DNA of 64,000 bases from Epiperipatus broadwayi (GCA_028023455.1 JAQFVV010000022.1:10993100-11057099), one strand, 5' to 3'. Shown: positions 48,233 through 59,905, counted from the first letter of the stretch. The notes: generated from the letters alone by a model not told the origin. Numbers and translations: made by a program.

Positions 48233-50916
48233 TTGTTAAGTGGAAAAACAAATTATACAGATAGGTGGAACTCTAAAACAGAATGGGATTCACAAGTAAA
48301 AGAAACGATGGAAGAGTTGATTGGAAATGAGTATGAGGACTGGTGTGATGAAATAGAAAAAGTTGCAAATAGGGTTTTAGGTGAGAATATTCAGAAAAAT
48401 AAAAGTAATAGAAAAATGAGAGTTAGTAAAAGAGAGGAAAAAAGCATGCAGAGAATATAAGTGTGCTATTAAGAACAAAGAAAGTGGAAAAGATATTAAT
48501 GCTAAATGGGAAAAGCACTTAGAAAAGAAGAAGTTAGCTAAAATAGATAATTATAGAGAGAGAATGAAACTAAATAGTAAATTATTGGATGATATTAATA
48601 AAAGTGGAAGAGATGGAAGTAAAAAATTTTGGATTACATTAAAAGAAGAAATTTAGGGGAGAGAGAGATAGTATTACTGGATGAGGAGGGAATAGAGTGT
48701 AGCTTTAGAGAAGAATTAGAGAGAATATTGAATAGTTATGTAATGGACATAGAAAAGATGTTAGATGTGAAGGACAGAGGTTAGAAAATATGAAAGCATA
48801 TAGTAATGGGAATATTGCATTTACAGAAAATGAACTGAATGAGGCAGGGAAGAAATTGAGAAGTGGTAAGGCAAGAGGATTAGATGGATGGGCAGCAGAG
48901 ATGGTAATGAATTTGGGGCATAGGGCAAAAGTAAAGTTACTATCATGTTTTAATAAGATGGCGCAGAAGAGTTTTTCCGGGTAGTTGGAGTAATACAAGA
49001 GTAAGATTATTATTTAAAGGGAAAGGTAAGGATCATAGAAAGTTAAATAATTATAGATCAATAGCAGTAACATTAGTTTTATATAAAGTTTTTTCATATA
49101 TGGTGGCTGGAAGAGTTGCAAAATGGATGGAAGAAAATAATGTAGTGGGGGAAATGCAAGGAGGTTTTGGGTCAGATAGACATATAGGAGATAGTTTATT
49201 TGTAGTTACTCAACTTATAGATATGAGTAGAAATTCAGATAGACAGTTATATATGAGTTTTATAGATATAGAGAAGGCATGTGATAGAGTGAATAGAAAT
49301 AGATTATGGATAAGTTTAGCAAATCTGGGAATGGATGAAGGTTTAGTAAGTGGTATTAAGAAATTATATGAAAATAATTACTATACATATCAATTAGGGG
49401 ATATAGAATCAGTTAAAGTTAAAAATGGGGTGGGACTGAGGCAAGGATGCCCTATGTCACCTATTTTGTTCGTGTTGTATTTGACTGAAATGGAGAGAGC
49501 AATAGAAAGACTAGGAAGAGGGATAGAGATACCGTTAACAGGTGGAAAGAAAGTATATACATTGTCCTGTCTTTTTTTTTGCAGATGATGTCTTTTTGTG
49601 TGCAGAAAGAAGAGAAGATATGGAAGTTATGCTGAGGACATGTGCAAGGGTGGGTAAAGATATGGGGATTAAATTTAGTGAAGAAAATCAAATATAATGA
49701 TGATGAATACTGGGGAAGGAGAAGACAAAGATTTCTTATTGGGGGATATAAAGTTAAGTGTGGTGAACAGATATAGTTATTTGGGAATCATCTTGAGTAA
49801 TAAGAAAAATTGCTTGGATGAATGGGAGAAAAAATTGATAAATGAAGAAAAGAAAAGAAAGGGATTGATAAAGAAATTAACACTGTTTTCATATAATAAA
49901 TATGATGTAGCTAGAATTGTATGGAAGGGAGTGGCAGTAGCAGGGTTAACATATGGCAATGATGCATTATGTGTTAGTAAAGGGGTATTAGATTGCTTAG
50001 AAAAAGTTCAAAGGGAAGTGAAGACATGCATTAGATGCAAAAGAGGCAATTCAAGGAGAAATGGGATGGTCAAGTTTTTATATGAGGGATGCAAAAAGCA
50101 AATTGAAAATGTTCGGTAGATTGCAGTTTATGGATAATAAAAGAATAGCCAAAATAGTATTTAATTGGGTTACAAGTAAAGGGCAGCCAACAAGATGGGT
50201 GAGAAAGGTAATGCGGTATGCAGAAGATTTGGATAAAGAAGTTATGTCAATATACTTAGTACATCTCGTACAAAAGATGAGATGATTGTGTTAGGAGGAT
50301 TGTTGAGGGTTATAGTGGGAAGGAGTGGGATAGAAGAATAGATGCATTAATAAAGAATAGGGAGTTGGAGAGATGGAGAACTAGTATGGAAAGTAAAACG
50401 AGTTTAAATATATATAAAAGTAAACGGAACATTGGGTGTGAGTTAATTTATGATAATAGTAAGGAAAGTAGTTTATTGTTTAAGGCTCGAACGGGATCTT
50501 TAGCAACAAGGGAATATACACGTAAATGGAAAAATATGGGTGATTTAGTCTGCAAGTTGTGTAAAGAAGGCATAGAAAATATTAGGTATCTAATACTTCA
50601 ATGTAAATGTTTGGAAGCAGAAAGGGTACAAATAATGAAGTTATGGAAGGTTAAATATGAACAAAGTGATTAAACAGAAAGTGAGTTATTGGTTTTTATG
50701 CTAGGTTTGGGAAAAAATAAGGGGGATTTTGATATGAAGGTCATGGAGTTGACAAAGATTATGTTGTGGAAATGGGATGGAGCAGATTATGGGAAAACTT
50801 GGGGTGGACAATAAAAAAAGGAAGGTAAAGTGGCTAACAGGTTTCTCTGGGCATAGCTGCTGAGAGATTCCTGACTCCGTTTAAGGAGAAGTCACAGTAC
50901 ATCACATCACATCATT
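48233..50916 (+). pseudogene. non-LTR retrotransposon (LINE), RT to C-terminal zinc knuckle
   Basis: A linker region (48233-48650) is followed by the RT. KLRSGKARGLDGWAAEM is at about 48860-48905. Then comes a 162-codon frame with QGGFGSDRHIGDS, motif A SFIDIEKACDRVNR (49256-49295) and motif B GLRQGCPMSPILF (about 49436-49475). A frameshift at a run of ten T near 49571-49580 precedes the catalytic FADD (49578-49589). The thumb reads RYSYLGIILS (near 49770). The C-terminal domain ends in CKLCKEGIENIRYLILQC, where the expected His of CX2CX7HX4C is Tyr. The 3' UTR ends with (ACATC)n. No APE or restriction-type endonuclease was identified upstream, so the copy is probably 5'-truncated. Clade not assigned. 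Confidence 0.85.
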
Positions 50917-51319
50917 AGCAACAAGAGAATATACATGTAAATGGAAAAATATGGGTGACTTAGTCTGTAAATTATGTAAGGAAGGAATAAAAAATATTAG
51001 GCATCTGTTAATTGAATGTAAATGCTTGAAAACAGAAAGGGCACATATAATGAAGTTATGGAAGAATAAATATGAAAAAAGTGATTATACAGAAAGTGGA
51101 TTATTGGTTTTTATGCTGGGTTTGGGAAAAGATAAGGGGGATTTAGATATAAAGGCCATAGAATTGACAAAGATTATGTTGTGGAAATGGGATGGAACAG
51201 AATATGAAAAACTTAGACTGGGGAATGTAAAATAAAATAGCTAACAGGTTTCTCTGGGCATAATTGCTGAGAGATTCTTGACTTCATTTAAGGAGAAGTT
51301 ACAGTACATCACATCATTA
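50917..51319 (+). mobile_element. second, 5'-truncated copy of the same LINE
   Basis: Starts exactly at the (ACATC)n tail of the preceding copy. It repeats only the last about 400 bp: CTRKWKNMGDLVCKLC-type coding sequence, the terminal frame of 94 codons at 50951-51235, the 3' UTR word AACAGGTTTCTCTGGGCAT and the tail ACAGTACATCACATCATT. Here the zinc knuckle is intact (CKLCKEGIKNIRHLLIEC, CX2CX7HX4C). Divergence from the first copy shows that they are independent genomic copies and not an assembly duplication. Confidence 0.85.
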
Positions 51320-51605
51320 AAATCTGGCATGTTTGGAAAGGCGTTGATAATGATACACTTTATGTTGTCAGGGAATTTGTATATGTTTAGATAGACTACC
51401 AAAAAAAAAGCAAGTATATATGCAATGGGTAGTGAATTGTGGACAACAAATGAAGCTAATCAAGATAAAATAGAATGGTTTTTTTTTTTAAAAAAAAAAG
51501 AAGTAAATCAAAATTGAATTAAACATTTGGAATGTTACAATTTTTAAGCAAAAAAATAATTTAATGGTTTATTGTTCGGAATTCATAAGTTCAATTATTA
51601 TAAAT
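51320..51605. other. no recognisable gene
   Basis: Short AT-rich spacer with a T run facing an A run near 51480-51500. Confidence 0.4.
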
Positions 51606-51733
51606 ATCAACTGGGCTGCCGCAATCCATAGACCTTGATCTTCAAAGTCTATCATTCTACAACTGTACCAGAAGTGTCAGCTGGGCCGCAATTCAGGGTC
51701 CTTGATCTCCAGAGTTTATCACCCTACCGCTGC
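51606..51733 (-). mobile_element. tandem tRNA-SINE-like heads (minus)
   Basis: Two units about 70 bp apart read on the minus strand GCAGCGGTAGGGTGATAAAC...GGAGATCAAGGACCCTGAAT and GGTACAGTTGTAGAATGATA...GAAGATCAAGGTCTATGGAT, each followed by TGCGGC. The first blocks resemble a tRNA A-box (TGGYRCAGNGGTAGNNTG) and the second a worn B-box. They are related to the plus-strand cluster at 17745-18135. Confidence 0.5.
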
Positions 51734-52090
51734 ATAAAACTATGCAGGACTATATTAATGAAAATAGATTAGTCAAACTAGTGTTTGATTGGATTATATG
51801 GAGAAGACAACAAAAGATTGGCAAAAAAGTTAATAGTTTTTTCTATGTATTTTTATAAGAAATAGGGTAAACATTAGAGAATAGATATAAAATTATAAAA
51901 AGTGGAAAGAGAGCACAGATAAATTTATTAGAAAAAAAGATGAAAAACAAATACGAATAAAAAATAATAATTAGGAGTTGTAAATATAATAATGGATGTA
52001 TAGGGAAAGCTTGCTGTTATTTAATGCAAGAATAATGGCATTAAATACGAGGAAAAAAGAATTTGGATTGCAGATGTAGTTTAAGTGGAA
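51734..52090. other. no certain gene
   Basis: A-rich spacer before the RTE 3' end. Possible LINE-like words (LVKLVFDWIIW) near 51770-51810 are too short to call. Confidence 0.35.
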
Positions 52091-54056
52091 ATCATCATCA
52101 ACTATTATCAATCCACTGCAGGATGAAGATCTCTCCAAGTTTAATCCATCTTCTCCAATCTTGTCCATCTATTATCATTTCTTCTAGCAATATGTCCAGC
52201 CCAACTCCACTTCAGTCTTTTAATTTTTTCAATGAGGTCAGTAACACCTGTTTATTCGCTTACCCATATATTGTGTTTTCAATCTCTTCTTGTTACTCCC
52301 AACATGTATCTTTTCATACTTTGAGTGGTCTGAAGTCTCTGTATTGCTCTTCTGTTAAGTGTCCAAGTCTCAAATCCATAAGTAAGAACTGGTAAAACAC
52401 ATTTATTAAAAACCTTTTCAAATACATAGGCATATTTCCTTTTAGTATCAAGTTATTTCTACCAAAAGCACTCCAACCAAGTTTAATTCTATGATTAATT
52501 TCATACATTATGTTTCCATCTGTATTAATAATCTGACCAAGTTATTTATAGCTGTTAACTTTTTCCAACTCATCATAATCAATCTTTATTTTCATATTTT
52601 GAGAAAATCCATTAAACATTACTTTAGTCTTTTTAACATTTATCTTTACTCCTACTTTCATCTGATAACTCCAGCAACATTTCCTGCAGCTCTAAAGCAT
52701 TATTTGCAAAAACAACTACATCATCTGCAAAACCTAAATGACTTAAATAATCTCCATTTACTTTCACTCCTTTAGCTTCCCATTTTAATCCACAAAATAC
52801 TTCTTGCAGCACTGCTGTAAAAAGTTTTGGAGATATGGAGTCACCCTGTCTTACACCCTTCTCAATGTTGATTTTCCCAGAATCATTATGTAATCTAATT
52901 GTTGCTGTTGCATTTTTATAAATATTCTTTAAAATATGACAATCCTGGATCTATACCTTGATGATCCAATGCTTTAATCACTGAAGAAATGTTTATAGAA
53001 TCAAATGCCTTTTCATAATCTACAAATCCAAAACATAATGACAACTTATATTCATTTGTCCTTTCTATAACTTCTCTCAATATCTTGATATGATCTACTG
53101 TACTAAAATCACTTTTAAATCCAGCTTGTTCTCTTGGTTGGTGGAAATCCAATATTCTCTGTAGACGAGTTGAAATTATCTTGGTAAAAATTTTGTATAA
53201 AACTGATACAAGGCTGATAGGTCTGTAATTTGTAATATCTTTATCACCTTTTTTAAATGTTAATACTGCATTCTTCTAATCATCTGGTACATCTTATCAT
53301 TTAGACATTTGGTATATAATATTGCTAAATTTTTTCTATTTCTTCACCTGCTTTTAATATATCAATTATAATTCCATCATTATCTGGATACTTTCCTTTC
53401 TTCATAAATTTAATTGCATGTCTCACTTCTTCATTTAAAATTCTGGGCAATTCGGAAGATATAATAGATATAGGAGGTACTTGTTCTTTATTACTATATA
53501 ATTCTTGATAGAAGTCTTCTACCCATTTCATGATGTCATCTCTCTTTTTAGTAATAATTCCATTTTTTTTTCTTATTGCAGATATAAATTTCATACCAAT
53601 ACCAAAATGTTGTTTTACTCTCTTGAGACTTTTATTTTCTTCTACAGCTTTCCTTGCTAGTTCACAGTTATACTTTCTTATATCATTTTCAACTTTTTTC
53701 CATACCATTTTACAAAATTCGAGATATTCAATCCTTTTTAATGCATCATTTTTGTATATCTTTATATTCTTTCTTTTCTTCATAAATTCTCTAGTCTCAG
53801 TAGAAATTTTATTGGTCAGTTGCTGCTTTTTTCTACCAGCTATCTTTGTTGCAGTTTTTAAAAGTGTATCAGTTATTTTCATATTAATTTCATTCAATCT
53901 GAATCATGTTAAAAATCTACTAATACTTGAAAGCGATTTGTAAGTTCTAATTTAAATTCATTAGAATGTTTCTGAAGATTAGGAATATCAACTGTTAATG
54001 TTGTTTTTCTTAATAATTTTTGTCTCTCTAGTTTTACATTAACACATATCTTACAT
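52091..54056 (-). pseudogene. RTE LINE, reverse transcriptase half
   Basis: This is the 3' part of a near full-length RTE element, read right to left. The linker begins at 54056 (CKICVNVKLERQKLLRK). The pre-RT region is at 53325-53897 (EDFYQELYSNKE, EVRHAIKFMKKGK, GIIIDILKAGEE). Then come REQAGFKSDFSTVDHI and motif A FVDYEKAFDS (52916-53152), GVRQGDSISP (52830-52858) and the catalytic FADD (52720-52731). The C-terminal domain ends in LGWSAFGRN-type sequence and the family 3' end with an ATCATCATCA tail (plus sense) at 52091-52100. The main RT motifs are intact, but there are several frameshifts, and about 130 bp near 52155 are missing compared with the copy at 62.1 kb. Confidence 0.88.
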
Positions 54057-55537
54057 TGATAATAGTATGAATACTGAACCCTACCATTTGGTGACACTTC
54101 GCCCAATGCACATCAATATACTGATTCACGGGCCATCAGTTTCTTTACAGAATATTAAGGTAAAAAAATATTTTTTTTTCACTTTCTATACATAAAACTC
54201 ATGTTTTGTTTTTTTTGACCTTTTTAATAAACAAACACTTTGTTTTTAGATGATAGAGAGGGGTTGGTTTGCTCTTTTAAATTATCACCTTTTTTTGGAT
54301 TTTGAGCTTTTTTAAAGTCTTAAACAATTCAGCTTTGGGTTGGTTTGAATTTTAATTCTCCTTTTGCCGATGTACTGGAAACTTCGCATATTTTAAATGT
54401 GTTCTAATATAGAATACATATAAAGAGATAGATTAACAAAATATAAACTATTGGAAGGGGGTTGGTTTGCTTTTAAGTTATAGACTTTTTATTGATTTTG
54501 AGCTTCTTTTTTTTTTTTTGTTGGAAAGCCTTATTAATCAATTCATTTTTAATAAACCAACAATTGGTTTTTGGAGGGTGGAGGGAGATTGGTTTGATTT
54601 TTAATTATCATCTTTTATTTTCTTATTATGAGGTGTTTTTTTTTTAAAAAAAATATTTACACTACCGAAACCTTTATATGATAACAAAAAGTTCTTCCTT
54701 TATTTTTTGCCTTTTCCAAAAAGCCTTAATTAAACGGTTCATTTTTAAAAAACATTCATTTTTAAAAAACATTTTTTTTAGGGGGGCAAGGAGTTATGGT
54801 TTGTTTGACTCAAATAGATGAGCCTCAAACCTGTAACGGGATTTTGGAGCCATCCAACCAACTTCCCTTATGCAGACCCCATGTACGCTTGCAGAAGTGG
54901 CAACGGAATTCCCCAGATCCTGTTGTTGACTAAAACCATGCTCCTCCCGCAAACGCATAGCATCATATCTGGCAGGATGTTCTCTTTTTGGAAAAACCCA
55001 ACATCATCAACTTCTGTGGCTGGCAATACACTTCCTTTCAACCAATTTTGAACACTTGCTGCACTGACATTTTACTGTTCTTGCACGGATTCACGTGTAA
55101 ACGTGGATTTTCGCGTGAACTCGGCAGAACTCTACCGAAAACCCTAACCTTTTCAGGTTGTGCGCAGTTCAAAATCATAGGGAAGCATGCATAATGGCCT
55201 GACAATTCTTAATATGTAATACTAAATCCACTACTCTTTCTCAAAATTTTTCCACAATGAATTTTTTGATAGTTTTGCATCCTTCAAATATGGCTGCCAT
55301 CAAATCAGACTGTAGCGAGAGTTGAATTGCACTCACTTGAGGAATACTGTTGCATATCAATGGGCATAGTATTTTGTTAAGTAATCGTAGGATACATCGT
55401 CCTCTAGGCGGCCTGTTATGGCTCTAAACAACACTGTTGTAGTGTCAGCCATAAGTTAGGCCGCTAAAAAAGTATATTGATGTGCGTTGTGTGAAAAATG
55501 CCATCAAGCGGTAGGGTTCAGTATTCATACTATTACC
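54057..55537. mobile_element. 1.48-kb TIR transposon inserted in the RTE ORF
   Basis: Both ends share TAATAGTATGAATACTGAAC followed by CCTACC in inverted orientation. The similarity continues with gaps to CACATCAATATAC, making TIRs of about 60 bp. The 7-bp direct repeat CTTACAT flanks it (54050-54056 and 55538-55544), and removing the insert with one repeat restores the RTE frame across the junction. The inside holds short frames near 54818-55194 and a GC-richer core, but no recognised transposase. Long TIRs with a 7-8 bp TSD could fit MULE-, Merlin- or P-like groups; I cannot assign it. Confidence 0.85.
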
Positions 55538-56372
55538 CTTACATCTTACTAATTGATGATCACTTCCTGTGTTAAATTTATTAAGAACATTACAATCTTG
55601 AAATATGTATTTTCTGTTAGTCAAAATATAAACCAATTCTGCTGTACATTCATTTGGCTGCTTCCATGTCCTTTTAACATTTTCCTCAAAAAATGAATTC
55701 ATAATAAAGTTTTTCTTTTTCTGCAAAATCCACAAATCTGTCCTCTCTCATTTCTATTCCCATAACCAAAAATACCTAGCACTTTCATTTGTTTACCAAT
55801 TCTAGTATTAAAGTCTCCCATAACAATTTCAAAATGTTGTTTACTGATCAAAAACCTTTTGTACATCCATATAAAAATCTTCTACTATTTCATCACTATG
55901 AAAACTTGTTGGGGCATAAACCTGAATTATCTGCATTTGGTATTTGCTATTAAGTTGTATAACTAATCTTGCCACTCTGACCAATTCACGATCAATCTCC
56001 ACAATGTTGTTTTTCCACTTTCTATTTATAATGAATTCTACTCCACTTTTATTTCCAATATTTGTGTCTTTATAATAGAGTACATGTCCACTTTTTAAAT
56101 AAATTGTCTCTTCACCTTTTCTTCTAACTTCGCAAGTCCAATAATGTCCCATTTAATATGACAGTTCTTCTAATTCTTGCAATGTTCCTTCACTTGAAAA
56201 TGATCTGCAGTTGTAAGTACCTAAATAAAAAGTTATCAAATGGTAGTGTGGGTCCACAATTGGGATTCTTAGCACCCTCCGCCTTCAGCCACCAATCGCT
56301 GCCTTGATTGGTGACTTTACAGCCTCCTGGGAATAAGGGCCACAATTTATTTTTGTCTGTCATGATTGTCAT
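55538..56372 (-). pseudogene. RTE LINE, APE-type endonuclease half
   Basis: The 5' half of the RTE ORF. A start at 56370-56372 (MTDKNK) opens the N-terminal segment (WPLFPGGCK, then GSDWW). After a frameshift comes the endonuclease (GTYNCRSFSSEGTLQELEEL, CEVRRKGEETIYLKSGH, GVEFIINRKWKNNIV, IIQVYAPTSFHSDE at 55841-56152). The final endonuclease blocks are at 55540-55735 (NSFFEENVKRTWK, then YILTNRKYIF and NTGSDHQLVR), where SDH is the catalytic Asp-His end. The TIR transposon interrupts right after this. Frameshifts and stops, for example near 56155 and 55740, make it inactive. Confidence 0.88.
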
Positions 56373-56664
56373 TTACATGTACATTCATTTTGCCTTATCA
56401 AGCAACTGAGAAGAAAGTCCATGGTGTTTCTTGATCTTAAACTCAGAGGAAAAAGCAAATAAACTCACCATGCTGGCTAATGTGTGTTGGTGAGCAGTCC
56501 ATCCATATTCATGTACTATATGAATAATCACATAGTAATAACATCTGCAACAACAAGAACATATGGAGTGTAATTAGGAATTTTCCCTGCTTGGTTCTTT
56601 TAAGTGTCTTCAAGAGGAATCAAAGGATCTCCTTTCAGTTAATAGCAAACTCCTTTCTGCAGCC
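56373..56664 (-). promoter_or_regulatory. RTE LINE 5' UTR
   Basis: From the presumed 5' end GGCTGCAGAAAGGAGTTTGC (56664 leftwards) to the ORF start. The same start and about 330 bp recur in plus orientation at 58628, which fixes the family's 5' end. RTE elements carry an internal promoter here; no promoter motif was identified. Confidence 0.7.
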
Positions 56665-56961
56665 TATATATAGTAGTTACAATATTGAATATTAATTTTT
56701 TTGAACATAGGATGTTGAAAAAGGTAGAGATTTTATGATATTTTGTAAAGTGGGAAATATGATGTTAGGCACTATATCATAGCATAATAATAGGTAATAA
56801 TCTAAGCAGTTATATATAGGGAGTATGTATACATATTGGGTGTATATTTGTATACTGCAATTGAATTAATATTATTAAATAGTCATGCACGTATTTGTAT
56901 ATTACTAATGATATTGTTTTGTATTTATAAATAATATCATGTATATATTTATACAATATTA

Positions 56962-57064
56962 AAACAGGCAAAACTCTCCATACAGTAAGACAATACTGTA
57001 TGGAGAGTTTTGCCTGTTTTAATAACAGTTATAAGCAAGCATAAGAAATGGTGATCATGTGATG
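56962..57064 (+). mobile_element. minimal hammerhead-family unit, copy F, with snap-back 5' end and 14-bp TSD
   Basis: A 27-bp arm at 56961-56987 (AAAACAGGCAAAACTCTCCA...) is the perfect reverse complement of 56994-57020, with loop AGACAA. After this the unit continues to its usual 3' end (AAGCATAAGAAATGGTGATC to GTGATG). The direct repeat TTTATACAATATTA (56948-56961 and 57065-57078) is exact over 14 bp. The ribozyme core is absent because of 5' truncation. The perfect hairpin shows that this is a young insertion. Confidence 0.9.
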
Positions 57065-57737
57065 TTTATACAATATTATTGATAGTGTTAATGTTCTGTA
57101 TAATATATAATAAAGTTATGTATGCATTTGTATATTTTGATATTCAAATATGTAGCTCTTATTTAATTGAATGTTTGCATACATATGCTTATTTATTTAT
57201 ACAAGAGTAGAAGTGAAATGTGTTGGAAGCAAAATTGCCATTTATAATAAAGTCAAAACCAAAATTTATATGTTAACATTCTTAGAGTTTTTTCTTTTAA
57301 TATAGCAAAAATATTGATATGTCATCAAAATAAAATATAAATAAAAGCTTGCAAAATCAATTCCTCCAATGAATTTAAAGTACAACATTATTATTTTTCA
57401 ATTAAAGATTCTATTTCAATATTATTATTCATTTTTTTCCTATAATTTTTAGTTTTATTTTCACTAGGAAATCCAGATAATTATACTCCAGCAAACCCTT
57501 TAGTTATCTTAATCCACATTCAACCAGAATATTTTCTTTTTGAATATGTATTCAAATTATGCTATGTTACGGTAATTTATATATAATAATAATTCTTAGT
57601 TTTATGCTAAATAATTTTTTAAAATATATATTCAAATACAGACCATTGATTTATATATATATAAATACATATCATTGACCTACATTTATAATATGAATTG
57701 ATAAGCAAATATTTTATCTAGCGCCGTGCTTGCAATT

Positions 57738-57850
57738 ATATTTCATTCCAATACTATATCTTGGATTGAAGAGGAGAGTATTCATTTATTTAACACTCTC
57801 AAAAGACGCATGCTCAATTAGCTTGAAAGGCTGATATTGGAATGAAATAT
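57738..57850. repeat. inverted repeat with 16-bp perfect arms
   Basis: ATATTTCATTCCAATA (57738-57753) and its exact reverse complement (57835-57850) bracket 81 bp. Probably a very small inverted-repeat element. Confidence 0.6.
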
Positions 57851-57949
57851 GAATTGTTAAATAATTGTTACCATGATAAAGATGGAATTGTTACGACTCA
57901 TCAGATTTTCTAATGATCCAGCAGTCCAAAAGCAAATTCGATAATATAT

Positions 57950-58627
57950 TATGTATGAGTGACAAAGTTTGGGATGAGAATAAATGTTAATAATAGTAAA
58001 CTGATGAAAATAAGTAGAGATAAGATTAAGAGCAAGCAAAGGATAGGAAGTGGATAACTGATGATGCAATCAGTAATAAATATTATATGTTGAAGTGCAG
58101 CACAGCTAAAAGATAGATCATTTCATTATAGTAATATATCCACTTTAACAATTATTTATGTAAAAAGCTGTTATTGTATTAAATTTATAATATGGATGTA
58201 AAACATGGATTCTCTTTCAATGTAATACAAAAATTAAAAAAAAAATAGCATTTACGATTACTTCATAAAATGCTAAAAAGATGATGGTAAGATCAAACAA
58301 TGTGTTTTTCAGTTTACTAAATATGATATTATAGCCCACTATAACCATATCTCCTTTAGATTGGAGATGTGAAATGAATAAATGGTAATAGATTTCCTCA
58401 AGGAGTATTTAATAAGAAATTGGAACATGGTTTCATAAAAAAGATAGACCCTGTTTACATTATAAAGATTATTTCAAAGACTTCCTAAAATAGTTCAATA
58501 TTGATAAGTTCCATTGGTAAGATATAACTAAGGATATAAATCAATGGAGAGTCACTTAGACAAAGAATTAAACTCTTTCAAAAAGAAAATATTTGTGCAG
58601 AAGTTAAAAGACAGTATTGCAAAATAT
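57950..58627 (+). pseudogene. possible LINE C-terminal remnant
   Basis: Plus-strand scraps read INVNNSKLMKISRDK near 57985, YGCKTWIL (from YGSETW-like) near 58190 and, best, DRPCLHYKDYFKDFLK with FNIDKFHW and INQWRVT at 58445-58560. The last pattern (RP-LRYKD...L..I....W...A.D...WR) is common at the C-terminus of many animal LINE polyproteins. Stops are frequent. Confidence 0.45.
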
Positions 58628-58955
58628 GGCTGCAGAAAGGAGTTTGCTATTAACTGAAAGGAGACCCTTCGATTTCTCTTGGAGGCCTTAAAGGAACCAA
58701 GCAGGGCAAATTCCTAATGTTCACTCCATACGTTCTTGTCATTGCAGCTGTTATTACTATGTGATTATTCATATAGTATACGAACATGTATGGGCTGCTC
58801 ACCAACATGCATTAGCCTGCGAGGTGAATTTATTGGCTTTTTACCTCCGAGTTTAAGAATATTTTTCCAATATATACAATCATGACAGACAAAAATAAAT
58901 CATGGCCCTTATTCCCAGGAGGCTGTAAAATCACCAACCAAAGCAGCGGTTGGTG
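58628..58955 (+). mobile_element. RTE LINE 5' end fragment
   Basis: Matches the 5' UTR and first codons of the RTE at 56664-56300 in opposite orientation, from GGCTGCAGAAAGGAGTTTGC to MTDKNKSWPLFPGGCK. At about 58955 similarity stops and gypsy integrase sequence begins. Confidence 0.8.
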
Positions 58956-59889
58956 TCAAACAGATGCCACTGCCACCAAAAAAATATACACCATGGCCAG
59001 AGATGAGACCATGGGAGAGATTACCTGTAGATCATGTGGGCCCTATCACAGAGAAATTGATTTTGTGGACAGAGTGCTACAAAGTAAGAAACAACAGGAC
59101 AGAAAAAACAAGTTTTAATCTTTTCACAATACAAAGATTACCAGAGACTATAGTCTCTGACAACTTGACAGCTTTCACTGGATACACATTATAGCAATAT
59201 TTGTTTTACTGGAATTCAGTATATCAGAACTCTTACCCATACCACCCACTATCCAGTGAGTTGGCAGAGAAAGTAGTCGAGCAAATCAAAGACATTGAGA
59301 AAAATTAATAGCAGAAATCTTAAATACACTTAACAGGATAATGCTATGGCTACATGCAACACCTTGCACAGTGACTGGAAATACACTGGCAGAACTACTA
59401 ATGGGAAGGAAATTAAAAACCAAGCTATCATTATTTCAACCAAACAAAACAGATCACAGCAAAATGATAATACTGTTGGAAAGGCAAAGTTCAAGGAAAG
59501 AACAGCGGTCTGGATAAGAGACTTGCAAAGAAAGACATAAATAAAGGGAACAATAGAGAAAATGTCCAATCATACAGTGATAATTAGAGGAGAAAACAAT
59601 GTGAAATACAAACGCCATGAAAATCATGTCAGGTTTCATGAAATAACAAAAGTGTATGATTTTGACTTAATGGAAACAGAAGTAGAAATAAAAAAAAGGG
59701 ATCTAAAGGTAGATATTCAAGATAGTGACCACACGATAAAAGACAGCATGTGGGAAGAAATGTGCAAGCACAGACAGTGGAACAAGTTTTTCCAAAAAAG
59801 AAGAAAAAAATCACCCAGGCTGTATGGGAAAAGCGAAGACCTAGAAGGTTACAAGCTTACATCTAAGAAACTTAAGCAGGGTTTTTTCT
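58956..59889 (+). pseudogene. Ty3/gypsy integrase remnant
   Basis: The integrase core reads MRPWERLPVDHVGPI (first Asp, about 59010-59050), then ETIVSDNLTAF (second Asp, near 59150) and YPYHPLSSELAEKVVEQ (Glu, near 59275). The Asp to Glu spacing of 35 residues matches the D,D35E triad of retroviral-type integrases. LHATPCTVTGNTLAELLMGR follows at 59350-59405, then KFKERTAVWIRDLQRKT in a shifted frame. The C-terminal part (VIIRGENN, KRHENHVRF) lies at 59562-59640. A stop at 59192-59194 and frameshifts inactivate it. It is in a different orientation from the other gypsy elements here. Confidence 0.85.
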
Positions 59890-59905
59890 GAAGTGGGGGA
59901 ACAGG
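59890..59905 (+). promoter_or_regulatory. candidate polypurine tract
   Basis: GAAGTGGGGGAACAGG lies directly after the integrase frame and just before TGTCATGTAC. Purine tracts in this position prime plus-strand synthesis in LTR elements. Confidence 0.6.

Noticed and set aside
53530-53943. 137-codon plus-strand frame
   Set aside because: Antisense shadow of the RTE pre-RT region on the minus strand.
54818-55194. Two overlapping plus-strand frames inside the TIR transposon
   Set aside because: No transposase motif in either strand that I can defend; not called as genes.
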